32,385 nt of DNA from the IMG/VR virus record IMGVR_UViG_3300035698_002884, positions 1 through 32,385 of that record. One strand, written 5' to 3'. Source of the stretch: a virus. A program made the position numbers and the translations under genes. A model generated the notes under the pieces. It did no database searches. It was given only the letters and a program-made list of their open reading frames with translations, and had not been told where the DNA came from. Of the stretch, positions 4,527 through 12,871 are shown piece after piece. Position 1 is the stretch's first letter. Each line of letters starts with the position of its first letter.

Positions 4527-7071
4527 CGAGACAGAACTGTTGTATGAAGAGGCCGAGAAGAGTCTAGTTGATTACAGGTATCTCTTGCTTGAGAATGACG
4601 AGACGCATGAAGCAGAACCTGCGGATTATCATTACACCTGGTCTGATATGCTTCTCAACGGTGATGGGAACGAGGCTATTCAGGGGTACAGAGAATCGGC
4701 CAAGGCTTTGCCATTGGATACGCTATTGCCAACTCCAAGCGGTTTTCGCACTATTTCTGAACTCGCAGTAGGGGATGAGGTATTCGGCATTGATGGTATA
4801 GCCAGCAAGATAATTGCCAAAAGCATAGTATTTCATAATCAATGTTATAAGGTTGAGTTTGATGATGGGACTGAGTGTGTTTGTAATGAGAGCCATTTAT
4901 GGTATGTTTGGGACAAGAAACAGAGAAAGTTTCAGGTTCGAGAGACAAAGTATATGGCTGAGAACCCCGGTGGGTGGGATCATAAGAATGGCTATAAAGA
5001 GCGAAGGTATAGGCTCCCGGTGTGTTCTGCCGTTCAATATCAATCAAAGAAACTCAAGCTCGATCCTTACGTGTTAGGATTTTGGCTCGGTGATGGCAAC
5101 TCTGACTGTTCTATATTCACAGTCGGGAAGCAAGACATTGAAGAAATAACCTCACAGTTTAAGCAGAGAGGGTACGTATTAAAAGAGTTAAAGTCCTCAG
5201 AGAATAGATATTCAATCACAGGGTACAGGTCTGAGTGGAACTCATATAATCTTTTGCTCAACAAACATATCCCTAACGATTACAAACTTTCAAGCATACA
5301 CGATAGAGTGGAGCTAATCCGGGGGCTGGTCGATTCGGATGGTACTCTTGCCCCGAAGGGATCAAAGAGGGGAACAATTACCTTTTCAAACACGAACAAG
5401 AAACTAGCATATGATTTCTTAGAGGTAGTGAGATCGTTAGGGATTAAGGCTACAATCAGATCAAGGATACCAAAACTTTACGGAAAAGAATGTGCTAGGT
5501 CTTATAGAATATCGTTCAAGACAGAATATAAGATGGCAATGATTAAGCGAAAGGATAACACAGCTTTCAGCGTAAGCCCAAGAAGCAAGTTTAAGTCAAT
5601 CATAAACATACAGAAAGTTGAGACTGTCCCAACTCAATGTATAGCCGTTGATAGCAAACATAATACCTTCCTTGTTTCAAAAGATTATACGGTAACACAT
5701 AACACGCAATATGTTCTCCGGGCGTTCCCTCTACACGCACTCACGTTCCCAGACACTAAGAGGGATTACATCGTTATCATAAAGAATAACGCTACGCTTG
5801 CACAATCAAAACTTAAAGAGATCGAGACGGAGTACACCACCAACGGGCTGTTATCGGCCAACATGGTCAAGATACGCGAACAGTCCGCGAGTGTATTCAG
5901 CGTGGACGTAAAGAATTCTGCCGGGGAAGTAATGAACGTTCGAATCGAGGCTTACGGTAAAGGCTCTTCTATACGCGGTTTATCCCACAAAGAACGTCGG
6001 CCAAAGATAATCATATGCGACGATTTGCAAGACCGTGAAGAGATGCGAGGAGAAACCGTCCCCGAAAATGACTGGAAGTGGTTCATGTCAGACGTTTACT
6101 TCCTCGGCAAAACAAGTAGGATTTTCCTGATAGGCAATAACCTGGGCGAGAAGTGTATCGTTGAACGTATCATATCTGCCTCCGGAGACCTGGGGTTCAA
6201 GTGTCAGCGTATATCTTCTATCAAACTGGACGAAGAAGGTAAGGAAACGAGTGCATGGCCAGCCAAGTTTGAGCTGCATGAGATATATAAACAGCGTGAA
6301 CAGTTCCGTAGACAGGGGTTGTTGGGTATCTGGTTGGAAGAAAAGATGTGTCAGGCGACCTCTGAGGAAACCAAAACATTCAAGAAAGCCGATAGAAGGT
6401 ACTATGTCCCGGCAATATTCAAGCAGATCAGGGCGGTATGCAACGTTGATGCTACCTTAGATCCAGCCACATCGCTTAATCCGGGGGCCTGTTTCAGGGC
6501 AATCACGGTTAAGGGGATAGATAAGGACAACCATTGGTTTGTACTGGACGTGCGGTACGGGCGGTGGGAACCGGACGAGACTATCAATCAGATGTTCGAT
6601 GTAGCTAAGATGTGGTTTGGGCAGGAGAGTTCTTTCGGCATTGAAAAGGGTATGTTTAAACAGCTTATGGAGCCGTTCATATACAAGGAAATGTCTAAAC
6701 GTAACCAGTTCTTCACTATTGCAGAGATTGAACACGCCAAGAGGGGATCAAAGCTTGAACGTGTTAAGATGATGGCTCCCCGGTACGCAGCACATACGAT
6801 CTGGCATCCGGAAGAAGCTACATGGCTGGCTGAGCTTGAGAACGAGCTTGACGGTGTGACCAAAGAAGGGTTTAAGAGTTTGTTTGTCGATCTTATAGAT
6901 TCATTGAGTATGCACGAACAGATAGGCGAAGCACCGATGGATAACTTTGACGAACGTATGATGCCGTCCCAGGCCGTACCGGACAACACCGGTGCGTTGG
7001 TATATGATACACCCGGGCGTGAACCTATACCGAACATGCCGAGAACGGCATTTGAAGAACCACTAATTTAG
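4510..7071 (+). CDS. terL: terminase large subunit interrupted by an intein
   Basis: 853 residues as translated, and 520 after removal of the intein at residues 66-398. The exteins join GYRESAK to TQYVLRAF, restoring a Walker A-type GYRESAKT (extein 59-66). Walker B follows as PKIIICDDLQD, with the preceding GKGSSIRGLSH typical of podovirus terminases. The C-terminal half is an RNase H-like nuclease: VCNVDATLDP, WFVLDVRYGRW, SFGIEKG and LIDSLSM supply the acidic residues. It is the ATPase motor and headful or site-specific nuclease that loads the prohead through the portal. The start ATG 4510 lies within terS and has AGGAAG upstream. The uninterrupted length is typical. Activity depends on splicing, because the intein splits the ATP-binding loop. 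Confidence 0.9.
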   Translation: MAKKTDETELLYEEAEKSLVDYRYLLLENDETHEAEPADYHYTWSDMLLNGDGNEAIQGYRESAKALPLDTLLPTPSGFRTISELAVGDEVFGIDGIASKIIAKSIVFHNQCYKVEFDDGTECVCNESHLWYVWDKKQRKFQVRETKYMAENPGGWDHKNGYKERRYRLPVCSAVQYQSKKLKLDPYVLGFWLGDGNSDCSIFTVGKQDIEEITSQFKQRGYVLKELKSSENRYSITGYRSEWNSYNLLLNKHIPNDYKLSSIHDRVELIRGLVDSDGTLAPKGSKRGTITFSNTNKKLAYDFLEVVRSLGIKATIRSRIPKLYGKECARSYRISFKTEYKMAMIKRKDNTAFSVSPRSKFKSIINIQKVETVPTQCIAVDSKHNTFLVSKDYTVTHNTQYVLRAFPLHALTFPDTKRDYIVIIKNNATLAQSKLKEIETEYTTNGLLSANMVKIREQSASVFSVDVKNSAGEVMNVRIEAYGKGSSIRGLSHKERRPKIIICDDLQDREEMRGETVPENDWKWFMSDVYFLGKTSRIFLIGNNLGEKCIVERIISASGDLGFKCQRISSIKLDEEGKETSAWPAKFELHEIYKQREQFRRQGLLGIWLEEKMCQATSEETKTFKKADRRYYVPAIFKQIRAVCNVDATLDPATSLNPGACFRAITVKGIDKDNHWFVLDVRYGRWEPDETINQMFDVAKMWFGQESSFGIEKGMFKQLMEPFIYKEMSKRNQFFTIAEIEHAKRGSKLERVKMMAPRYAAHTIWHPEEATWLAELENELDGVTKEGFKSLFVDLIDSLSMHEQIGEAPMDNFDERMMPSQAVPDNTGALVYDTPGREPIPNMPRTAFEEPLI
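4705..5703 (+). mobile_element. LAGLIDADG intein in the TerL Walker A motif
   Basis: 333 residues in frame. Block A is ALPLDTLLPTPSGF, followed by ISELAVGDEVFGIDG. Block B contains NESHLW at 61-66. Two LAGLIDADG helices, VLGFWLGDG (123-131) and LIRGLVDSDG (204-213), form the homing endonuclease. Block F is CIAVDSKHNTFLVSKDY, and block G is TVTHN followed by Thr as the +1 nucleophile. The first residue is Ala rather than Cys or Ser, so splicing must use the route known for Ala1 inteins, in which the +1 residue attacks the N-terminal peptide bond directly. All recognised blocks are intact, so both splicing and homing look functional. Confidence 0.9.
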
Positions 7072-7081
7072 GGAGGAAGAT

Positions 7082-7435
7082 ATGTCACGGACACTATGGA
7101 AAGAACGGCAAAACATGATAGAATCGGAGATGCCTGAAGGATCTAGGGGCGTTATAGGAACTGCGACAATGCTTTTTGTGGGTGCTTTAGCTGCTGCGTA
7201 CATGATAACAACGTCCTCTATGGATGCAGACAAGCAGATGAAAGACCGTAAAGAATCGGCCCGGCAGTTCGATAAGACACAGAAAGCCGCGTCAGAAGCT
7301 CCGGCATTAGCGGCTGAGAAGGCCAGACAAGAGACTTTATCACGTCGCAGGAGGCGATCACAGACACTTTTGACTAGCCCTAAAGGTGTACTTGATACTG
7401 GCGAAACCAAAGGTAAGACGTTATTAGGGGGATAA
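7082..7435 (+). CDS. small virion-region protein with one membrane segment
   Basis: 117 residues, RBS GGGAGGAAG. Residues 24-44 (VIGTATMLFVGALAAAYMIT) are one hydrophobic segment, followed by a charged helix and a basic tail (SRRRRRSQTLLTSP) that ends KTLLGG. Tails of this kind are seen on small podovirus proteins encoded between terminase and portal. From memory their function is not established. The stop overlaps the acetyltransferase start (TAATG). A role in virion assembly at the membrane is guesswork. Confidence 0.6.
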   Translation: MSRTLWKERQNMIESEMPEGSRGVIGTATMLFVGALAAAYMITTSSMDADKQMKDRKESARQFDKTQKAASEAPALAAEKARQETLSRRRRRSQTLLTSPKGVLDTGETKGKTLLGG

Positions 7436-7872
7436 TGGAGATACGATCATGCAAACCGAGAGACTTTAAAGGCTTTAGTAGGTTGCTCAAGGAGTTTCAT
7501 GAGGAATCTTTGCATGAGTACGGTGTATCGTTTGAGGAAGAAGTGGTTATGGAATCTATCAGAGAACATTTCAAAGAGGTGCTTATACTGCTTGTGGACG
7601 ATGAAGTGGTAGGGGTTATTGGTGGCAAACTGATAGATTATCCCTTACAGGAGCAGAAAATCTTTCAGGAAATGGTGTGGTTTGTATCAAAGAAGTACCG
7701 CAGACACGGCCTGAAGCTCTTAAAAGCTCTTGAGGATCGTTGCCGGGAGCGTGGCATAAAGATAATTATCATGGTAGCCAATGGGCAGAAGATGAAAGAT
7801 AAACTCAATAGATTTTATAATCGTATGGGGTACAACGAACTTGAGACATTATACATAAAGGTGGTGGAATAA
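7435..7872 (+). CDS. GNAT-family N-acetyltransferase
   Basis: 145 residues with the GNAT fold order: an N-terminal beta-alpha unit (MEIRSCKPRDFKGFSRLLKE), a central strand VVGVIGGKLID, then a strand followed by VSKKYRRHGLKLLKALEDRC, where the acetyl-CoA-binding loop (Q/RxxGxG/A in the family) appears as R-R-H-G-L. The C-terminal part is RFYNRMGYNELETLYIKVV. It transfers an acetyl group from acetyl-CoA to an unknown amine. GNAT genes between terminase and portal are recurrent in podovirus-like genomes, suggesting modification of a virion or host protein. It is coupled on both sides by TAATG overlaps. Confidence 0.8.
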   Translation: MEIRSCKPRDFKGFSRLLKEFHEESLHEYGVSFEEEVVMESIREHFKEVLILLVDDEVVGVIGGKLIDYPLQEQKIFQEMVWFVSKKYRRHGLKLLKALEDRCRERGIKIIIMVANGQKMKDKLNRFYNRMGYNELETLYIKVVE

Positions 7873-9491
7873 TGACTCCCGAAGAAGGTATAAGAAGAAT
7901 AGATCAGCTTGCGACTGAACGGCAGAACTGGGCAAGTTACTGGGAAGAGATAGCCCGGTACTGTTTACCCAGGAAATCGCATATCATAGGTAACAATACC
8001 GGATTGGACTCTCAACGCAACTTCCATCAGATATACGATAACACGGCGATCATGGCCTCCAAGACGATGGCCGCCGGGTTTCATTCACATCTGACGAACC
8101 CCAGTTCCAAATGGTTTGAAATGCAGACCAAGAACAAGGCGTTAATGGAAAACAAAGACGTTAAGGTATGGTTCAATGACGTTGACCATGAGATGTTCAG
8201 TACGTTAAGCACGTCCAATTTCTATGCGATCATACAGGAATTTTATCTTGACGCGGGCGTATTCGGGACGGGGGCTATCTTTGAAGAAGAAGATACGAAA
8301 AGCAAAGTCCGGTTTACCATGTTACCGTTAGGAGAGATATACATTGAAGAAGATGCACATGGCCGGGTGACACGGATATTCCGGAAGTTCGAGTATACCG
8401 TTCAACAGGCATACGACAGGTGGGGTAATAAAGCGGGTGAGATCGTCCGAAAGGCTATGGAAGAAAAGACTTACGATAAGAAGATACAGATAGTTCATTG
8501 GATAGTCCCGCGTGAGGTACGGGATAGGGGCAAGGCAGATAACGTTAACATGGAGTTTGAATCCAAATGGGTAGAAGTGGTCAAGAAAGAGTTAATACAT
8601 GAAAGCGGATACCAGGAGTTCCCGGTGGCTGTGGGTAGGTTTCTCAAGGAAACAGGCGAACGGTGGGGTTTCTCCCCGGCGATGGACAATATGCCAGATA
8701 TCCGGATGATAAACGCTATGAAGAAAGTTGTCATTCGGGCTTCCATGAAAGTAGTCGATCCACCTATATCCGTACCGAGCAAAGGGTTTCATTTACCGTT
8801 GAACATGAATCCGAACGGGATAAACTACCGGCACGCACAGGTATCAGCAGACGATCTGAAGCCTATTGAGACAAGAGGTAACATACCTGTGGGCCTTGAA
8901 ATGATCGAATACATCAAGGCTTCCATTGAAGAAGGGTTCTTTGTACCACTGTTTAAAGCGTTTTCTCAGATAACGAAGCAGATGACCATACCCGAAGTGC
9001 AACGTCGGATAAGCGAGAATATGGCACTTCTAGGCCCGGTAGTGGGTAGGTTTACTACCGAAGTGCTTGATACGTTACTGTTAAGGACTTTCAGTATATT
9101 GTATCGTAACGGGCATTTCCCTGACCCACCGGAGGCACTTTTAAATCAAGAGCTTGACGTTATGTATATATCGCAGTTGGCTAAAGCACAACGCGGATCA
9201 GAGATACAGTCGTTAGAACGCAGTATGATGACTATAGGCGAGATTGGCAAGTTTATCCCGACTGTATTGCAGAAGGTTAACGCGGATAAGGCCGCTGATA
9301 TGATAGTTGAGATAAACGGTACTGACCCGGAACTTTTGTTTGATGAGGAAGAAGTTGCGGCAATCCGTCAAGCTGAGATGGAGGCTATGGAAGCACAGCA
9401 GAAAGCCGATCAGATGAGCCAGACAGCGGATACCGTTGAGAAAGTAAGTAAAGCCGAGAAGAACCTTCAACCAGCGGGGGGTGCAAAATGA
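7872..9491 (+). CDS. portal (head-to-tail connecting) protein
   Basis: 539 residues, consistent with T7 gp8-like connectors. Recognisable family blocks are the N-terminal RQNWASYWEEIARYCLP, MAAGFHSHLTNPSSKWFEM, FYLDAGVFGTGAIF, and the wing/stem region EGFFVPLFKAFSQ and MTIPEVQRRISE. These are typical of the phage head-to-tail connecting family. The Gln/Ala/Glu-rich C-terminus probably forms the crown. Twelve copies should make the ring through which terminase pumps DNA and to which the tail tube binds. It overlaps the following gene by four bases. Confidence 0.9.
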   Translation: MTPEEGIRRIDQLATERQNWASYWEEIARYCLPRKSHIIGNNTGLDSQRNFHQIYDNTAIMASKTMAAGFHSHLTNPSSKWFEMQTKNKALMENKDVKVWFNDVDHEMFSTLSTSNFYAIIQEFYLDAGVFGTGAIFEEEDTKSKVRFTMLPLGEIYIEEDAHGRVTRIFRKFEYTVQQAYDRWGNKAGEIVRKAMEEKTYDKKIQIVHWIVPREVRDRGKADNVNMEFESKWVEVVKKELIHESGYQEFPVAVGRFLKETGERWGFSPAMDNMPDIRMINAMKKVVIRASMKVVDPPISVPSKGFHLPLNMNPNGINYRHAQVSADDLKPIETRGNIPVGLEMIEYIKASIEEGFFVPLFKAFSQITKQMTIPEVQRRISENMALLGPVVGRFTTEVLDTLLLRTFSILYRNGHFPDPPEALLNQELDVMYISQLAKAQRGSEIQSLERSMMTIGEIGKFIPTVLQKVNADKAADMIVEINGTDPELLFDEEEVAAIRQAEMEAMEAQQKADQMSQTADTVEKVSKAEKNLQPAGGAK

Positions 9492-9784
9492 CACTTATAA
9501 AGGTAAAAACTAATCAGGTGTTATCTATTGGCGAGATGCACAGGTTAGCGTTAAAGAAAGTGTTTGAACCGGAAAAGCTGACGTATCCGGAAGAAAAGGC
9601 ACTTGAAGAAAGTATAGCGTTATGGCCTAAGAAAGTCGATCTAAGCGGGTGGGAGAAACACGAACTCAAACTCATACTTGAAGCTATGATACTGAATGAG
9701 GATGGGCATTATAACGGGATGAAAGAATTGTTTAAGGAACACGGTATCGATTATCAGAAAGCGTATCGGGAGGGCATATCATAA
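9488..9784 (+). CDS. hypothetical protein between portal and scaffold
   Basis: 98 residues with an ATGA overlap to the portal gene. The composition is charged and mostly helical (LTYPEEKALEESIALWPKK, then LKLILEAMILNEDG). No domain is recognised. Its TAA stop is embedded in CATATCATAAGG, where an ATAA replaces the ATGA seen at neighbouring junctions. See the lipoprotein-like frame that follows. Position suggests a small head-assembly factor, which I cannot confirm. Confidence 0.6.
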   Translation: MTLIKVKTNQVLSIGEMHRLALKKVFEPEKLTYPEEKALEESIALWPKKVDLSGWEKHELKLILEAMILNEDGHYNGMKELFKEHGIDYQKAYREGIS

Positions 9785-9882
9785 GGATAATACTTTCTGC
9801 ACTTGTTCTTTTATCGTTATCAGGGTGTGCTGTGATTCGGCATTGGGATAGTTGGTTCTTTACATGGAAGGGGGAATTTTGA
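9781..9882 (+). CDS. 33-residue lipoprotein-like ORF with apparent ATA start
   Basis: The frame 9781-9882 translates, taking ATA as Met, to a 33-residue protein with signal RIILSALVLLSLSGC. This has a perfect LSGC lipobox before a short mature peptide (18 residues, C-terminal FFTWKGEF). No ATG, GTG or TTG lies in frame upstream of the hydrophobic core. A GGAGGG sits six bases before the ATA, and the next gene overlaps its stop as TTGA, so both ends keep the coupling pattern of the neighbours. Either it uses a rare start or a point mutation disabled it. Mature function is unknown. Confidence 0.45.
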   Translation: MRIILSALVLLSLSGCAVIRHWDSWFFTWKGEF

Positions 9883-10031
9883 GAGGTACAAGAGTGAAAG
9901 CGATAAGGAAAGAAATGTATCCGTTGTATTTAGATGCGTTACGGAAATATGGGATTAGGACGTTACCGTTCAAGAGTATTATGCGTCAGATAAAACGGAA
10001 GGGGGGAGAATTTACATGGACAAGGACTTAG
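9879..10031 (+). CDS. 50-residue basic protein, TTG start
   Basis: TTG at 9879 overlaps the stop of the lipoprotein-like frame, with GGAAGGGGGAA as RBS. The stop TAG at 10029 falls 16 bases inside the next gene. The sequence is short and rich in Arg/Lys (KAIRKEMYPLYLDALRKYG, then IMRQIKRKGGE). It is consistent with the small basic proteins often found between portal and scaffold in podovirus genomes. I do not know a function. GTG at 9894 is an alternative start without a comparable RBS. Confidence 0.5.
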   Translation: MRGTRVKAIRKEMYPLYLDALRKYGIRTLPFKSIMRQIKRKGGEFTWTRT

Positions 10032-10273
10032 GGGTAAGTGACGTAAGGTTACGGCAAGCGTATCAGAGGACGTTTGTAGGGGAAGATGGAGGGCTTGTGT
10101 TAAGAGATTTAAAGAACCGGTGCTTTGAGTATGATACAACGTTACAGCACATTCCTGATGCTATTAATTTTGCGAACGAAGGGAAGCGTCAAACGATGCT
10201 TCATATAAAAGGCATGATGTCCTCGGAGGGCATGAAGGCCGCAATAGACGAAGAAGAAGAGGAGGGTATGTAA
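10016..10273 (+). CDS. Bbp19-like small phage protein
   Basis: 85 residues, ATG 10016 behind AAGGGGGGAGAA. The core is LRQAYQRTFVGEDGGLVLRD, followed by a Cys (C37), DAINFANEGKRQ, and an MLHIKGMM helix. This resembles the Bbp19-type phage domain found beside portal and scaffold genes in BPP-1-like and related podoviruses. The C-terminus is a run of Glu. The stop overlaps the scaffold start (TAATG). Its biological role is not established in the family. The assignment rests on pattern recall and should be confirmed by profile search. Confidence 0.6.
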   Translation: MDKDLGVSDVRLRQAYQRTFVGEDGGLVLRDLKNRCFEYDTTLQHIPDAINFANEGKRQTMLHIKGMMSSEGMKAAIDEEEEEGM

Positions 10274-11220
10274 TGGATAATCTGAACCCGGAACGGACAA
10301 TTCAGACCCGGAAGAACGAGATGAGATCGTTTGCCAGGGGGATGTACGGTAACAGGATAAGGTTTAACGAGGGGGGCGAAGGAGGTACGGACGATGGTAA
10401 TGATGATGGTGGTGCTGATGACGGCGGTAAAGATGACAAAGGTGTAGGCGGTATGGGGTTTGTGAACAGTTTATCCGAGGAAACTCGAGGAAATCCGTCA
10501 ATGCAGAAGTTTGAAAAGTCATCAAACGAGGATATAGCGAAGTCTTACATCAGTTTACAGGGTAAGATAAGTGCCAAAGGGTTAACCATACCCGGCCCGA
10601 ATGCTGATGATGATGAAAGGACCGCGTTTCATAAAGCACTTGGTCGGCCTGAGACTGCTGATGGATATAAAATACAGGTGGATAAAGAACTGCACAAAGA
10701 TATTGTGTCGGACGAAGGTACACAAAAAGCGTTCAAGGAACAGGCACATAAGCTCGGTATGGCTCCGGAAGCGGTACAAGGGTTACATTCGTGGTATCTT
10801 AACGAAACGTCAAATGCCATGAAACAGAAAGACGAAGCTGACGAGACTGCCCGGAACGAAGCGTCAACGGCACTCCAATCACGGTGGGGTACAGGATATG
10901 ACGATAAACTGGCTATGGTGCAGAAGGTCGTTGACAAGTTCGGTGGTAAAAACGCCGAAGATATACGCGAGACATACGGTAACGATCCGAAGGTACTTGA
11001 AATGTTGGCCAATATCGGCAGCAGTTTAAGTGAGGATACGCTTGGCCCGGGCGGTAAAAGCAAGTTTGGCGGTATGTCCCCGGCGGCGGCAGAGGCTAAG
11101 ATAGCTGAGATTAAAGCCGATACAAACCATCCGTTTAACAATGACGGCTCGTTACATCAGGAAGCTGTAGACGAAATGAACGAACTTTATAAGATAAAGT
11201 TTGCGGGGGCAGAAGGATGA
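10273..11220 (+). CDS. capsid scaffolding protein
   Basis: 315 residues. Residues 35-58 are an Asp/Gly-rich acidic linker (GGEGGTDDGNDDGGADDGG), followed by helical segments with ALGRPETADGYKI and RNEASTALQSRWGTGYDDKL. This layout of acidic N-terminal linker, the RPE.ADGY motif and a helical C-terminus is characteristic of podovirus scaffold/assembly proteins. It sits directly upstream of the major capsid gene. It should template shell assembly and leave or be degraded before packaging. The start overlaps the preceding stop (TAATG). Confidence 0.8.
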   Translation: MDNLNPERTIQTRKNEMRSFARGMYGNRIRFNEGGEGGTDDGNDDGGADDGGKDDKGVGGMGFVNSLSEETRGNPSMQKFEKSSNEDIAKSYISLQGKISAKGLTIPGPNADDDERTAFHKALGRPETADGYKIQVDKELHKDIVSDEGTQKAFKEQAHKLGMAPEAVQGLHSWYLNETSNAMKQKDEADETARNEASTALQSRWGTGYDDKLAMVQKVVDKFGGKNAEDIRETYGNDPKVLEMLANIGSSLSEDTLGPGGKSKFGGMSPAAAEAKIAEIKADTNHPFNNDGSLHQEAVDEMNELYKIKFAGAEG

Positions 11221-11405
11221 ACGATGCCCTAACAGAACTGGAAAAAGCCGAATATAGAATGCGTTGCGTTGAAGTGGCTGTAACACATGGTACGAAAATG
11301 AACATGGAACGTGACGCATGTCTTGACGCGGCTAAAGTAATATACAAGTATGTTGTAGGAACAACCCCTAAAAAGGCTCCTCGACAGACTAAACGATCTG
11401 GATAA
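11217..11405 (+). CDS. small helical hypothetical protein
   Basis: 62 residues, with the ATG overlapping the scaffold TGA. Mostly helical (LTELEKAEYRMRCVEVAV, then ERDACLDAAKVIYKYVVG) with a basic, Pro/Lys-rich tail. No family is recognised. Position between scaffold and capsid genes suggests an assembly cofactor, but this is inference. Confidence 0.55.
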   Translation: MNDALTELEKAEYRMRCVEVAVTHGTKMNMERDACLDAAKVIYKYVVGTTPKKAPRQTKRSG

Positions 11406-11406
11406 C

Positions 11407-11466
11407 CTCTTACAGAGGCCCGAAAACTGTAAGAGCAGACCCTGGTTTCTTCTTGGATAATCTGCT
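11407..11466 (+). promoter_or_regulatory. paired hairpins in the capsid-gene leader
   Basis: CTCTTACAG at 11407-11415 pairs perfectly with CTGTAAGAG at 11427-11435 around an 11-base loop. AGCAGA at 11434-11439 pairs with TCTGCT at 11461-11466. A competing short hairpin, CCTCT/AGAGG (11406-11418), uses the same 5' bases. There is no following T run. The 100-base leader ends in the strong RBS AAAAAGGAGGAA before the capsid start at 11506. It may be an RNA processing or stability element, or a weak terminator. Confidence 0.45.
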
Positions 11467-11505
11467 GTAGTTGGAAACATTAACATTAAAAAGGAGGAAC
11501 CAGGC

Positions 11506-12360
11506 ATGGGTAACGTAACAGTACATTATGTAAAACAGTACGAAGATAACATCCGCCTCCTGGCCCAGCAAAAGATTTCAAAACTTAGAGGAGCCGTACA
11601 AGTTGATACGAACTTTGTCGGTGAATATAAGTTTTATAATCAGTTGGGTAAAGGCGAGATGACGGAAAAGGTCGGTAGGTTTCAGGACACACCTACGGAT
11701 CTGGCAGACCACAAGAGACGTAGAGTTACCAAAAAAGATTATGTCTATAACGTACCGTTGGATCAGGAAGATCAGCTATGTATGATTACCGATCCTAAAG
11801 GTAAGTATTCTATCACCGGGTCGTATGCGGCAGGACGGCAGATAGATGATAGCATAATCTCAGCGTTTAACGGCGAAGCATACGCGGGTAAAGATGGCGA
11901 TACAGCAACGGCCTTTGACGCGAATATGCAAGTTGCTGCTGGTGGTACGAACCTGAGCAAAGCCAAGATGTTGAGTGCGAAGAAACTTCTTGACGATAAC
12001 GATGTTGAGGAAACTGACAGAAATATCGCTTGTGCCCCGTCACAGATTAACGCATTACTGAACACCGTTGAAGTTGCGAGTTCGGACTACAACGTTGTTA
12101 AAGCGTTGGTACAGGGCGAGGTAGATACATGGTTAGGGTTCAAGTTCATCAAGTCTACCAGACTTCAGACGAGTGCCGGTAGTAGGCTTGTTTACGCGTG
12201 GCATAAATGGGCGATACAGTTAGCTATCCAAAAAGAGCCGACTGCCAGAGCCGACCAAAGACCTGACAAGAACTATGCGTGGCAGGTGTTTCTTTCAATG
12301 AGCCACGGTGCGACACGGCTTGAGGAAGAAAGAATCGTTGAAATAGCTTGTGTTGAATAA
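11506..12360 (+). CDS. major capsid protein
   Basis: 284 residues, ATG 11506 behind AAGGAGGAA. The N-terminal half has QQKISKLRGAVQ, an E-loop-like segment FQDTPTDLADHKRRR, and VPLDQEDQLCM. The second half has SGTNLSK-type AAGGTNLSKAK and the C-terminal KEPTARADQRPDKN then AWQVFLSMSHGATRLEEE. These match the HK97-fold capsid proteins of podovirus-like phages, downstream of scaffold and upstream of the tail genes. It forms the icosahedral shell. The strong RBS and isolated leader fit the very high output needed. Confidence 0.85.
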   Translation: MGNVTVHYVKQYEDNIRLLAQQKISKLRGAVQVDTNFVGEYKFYNQLGKGEMTEKVGRFQDTPTDLADHKRRRVTKKDYVYNVPLDQEDQLCMITDPKGKYSITGSYAAGRQIDDSIISAFNGEAYAGKDGDTATAFDANMQVAAGGTNLSKAKMLSAKKLLDDNDVEETDRNIACAPSQINALLNTVEVASSDYNVVKALVQGEVDTWLGFKFIKSTRLQTSAGSRLVYAWHKWAIQLAIQKEPTARADQRPDKNYAWQVFLSMSHGATRLEEERIVEIACVE

Positions 12361-12388
12361 TAGTTGAAATCAAATAGGAGGTTAAGAG

Positions 12389-12844
12389 ATGGGAACAGTA
12401 TATGGTGTAAATAAGACGAAACACCGCACGCCTGTTATAGCCAATAGGCTCGAACCGGGTTTGTATGATGGTAGAGTGAAAGTAGCCCAGGACACTTATG
12501 TATGTGCCGCTTTGGATGCTGACTCTGTTATAGAGATGTGTGCGAAACTCCCTAAAGGTGCTCACATTATAGATGTCATCCTTCATACGGGCGATTTGAC
12601 CAACAACACCACGTTGGCGGTTGGTGACTATGAAGATCCTGATAGATATATTGTTGCAACGGATCACGGTGCGGGAGCTGAGCTTGTTACCAGAATGGGT
12701 ATTGGTGACATAGACGGTAGAATGTATCAGATGGATGATACAACTCCGGGCGATGAAACATCTGACAGGCAGATAATAGTAACGACTGCGGCAGGTGAAG
12801 CAACTGGAACGATAAATTTGATCGTTCTTTATTCGCACGATTAA
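12389..12844 (+). CDS. head-associated virion structural protein
   Basis: 151 residues, RBS AGGAGG. The sequence is beta-rich: IANRLEPGLYDGRVKVAQDT, AKLPKGAHIIDVILHTG, LAVGDYEDPDRYIVATD and a C-terminal GTINLIVLYSHD. This block order recurs directly after the capsid gene in many podovirus-like genomes and is generally labelled a virion structural protein. It could be a capsid decoration or vertex protein. It is followed by the long signal-bearing fibre gene after 27 bases. Confidence 0.7.
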   Translation: MGTVYGVNKTKHRTPVIANRLEPGLYDGRVKVAQDTYVCAALDADSVIEMCAKLPKGAHIIDVILHTGDLTNNTTLAVGDYEDPDRYIVATDHGAGAELVTRMGIGDIDGRMYQMDDTTPGDETSDRQIIVTTAAGEATGTINLIVLYSHD

Positions 12845-12871
12845 GTTCGACAACGTAAAGGGAGGAAGGAT

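Noticed and set aside
12224-12853. Minus-strand open frame of 209 codons over the capsid end
   Set aside because: Antisense to the capsid and head-associated genes, with a Tyr/Ser/Arg-rich shadow translation.
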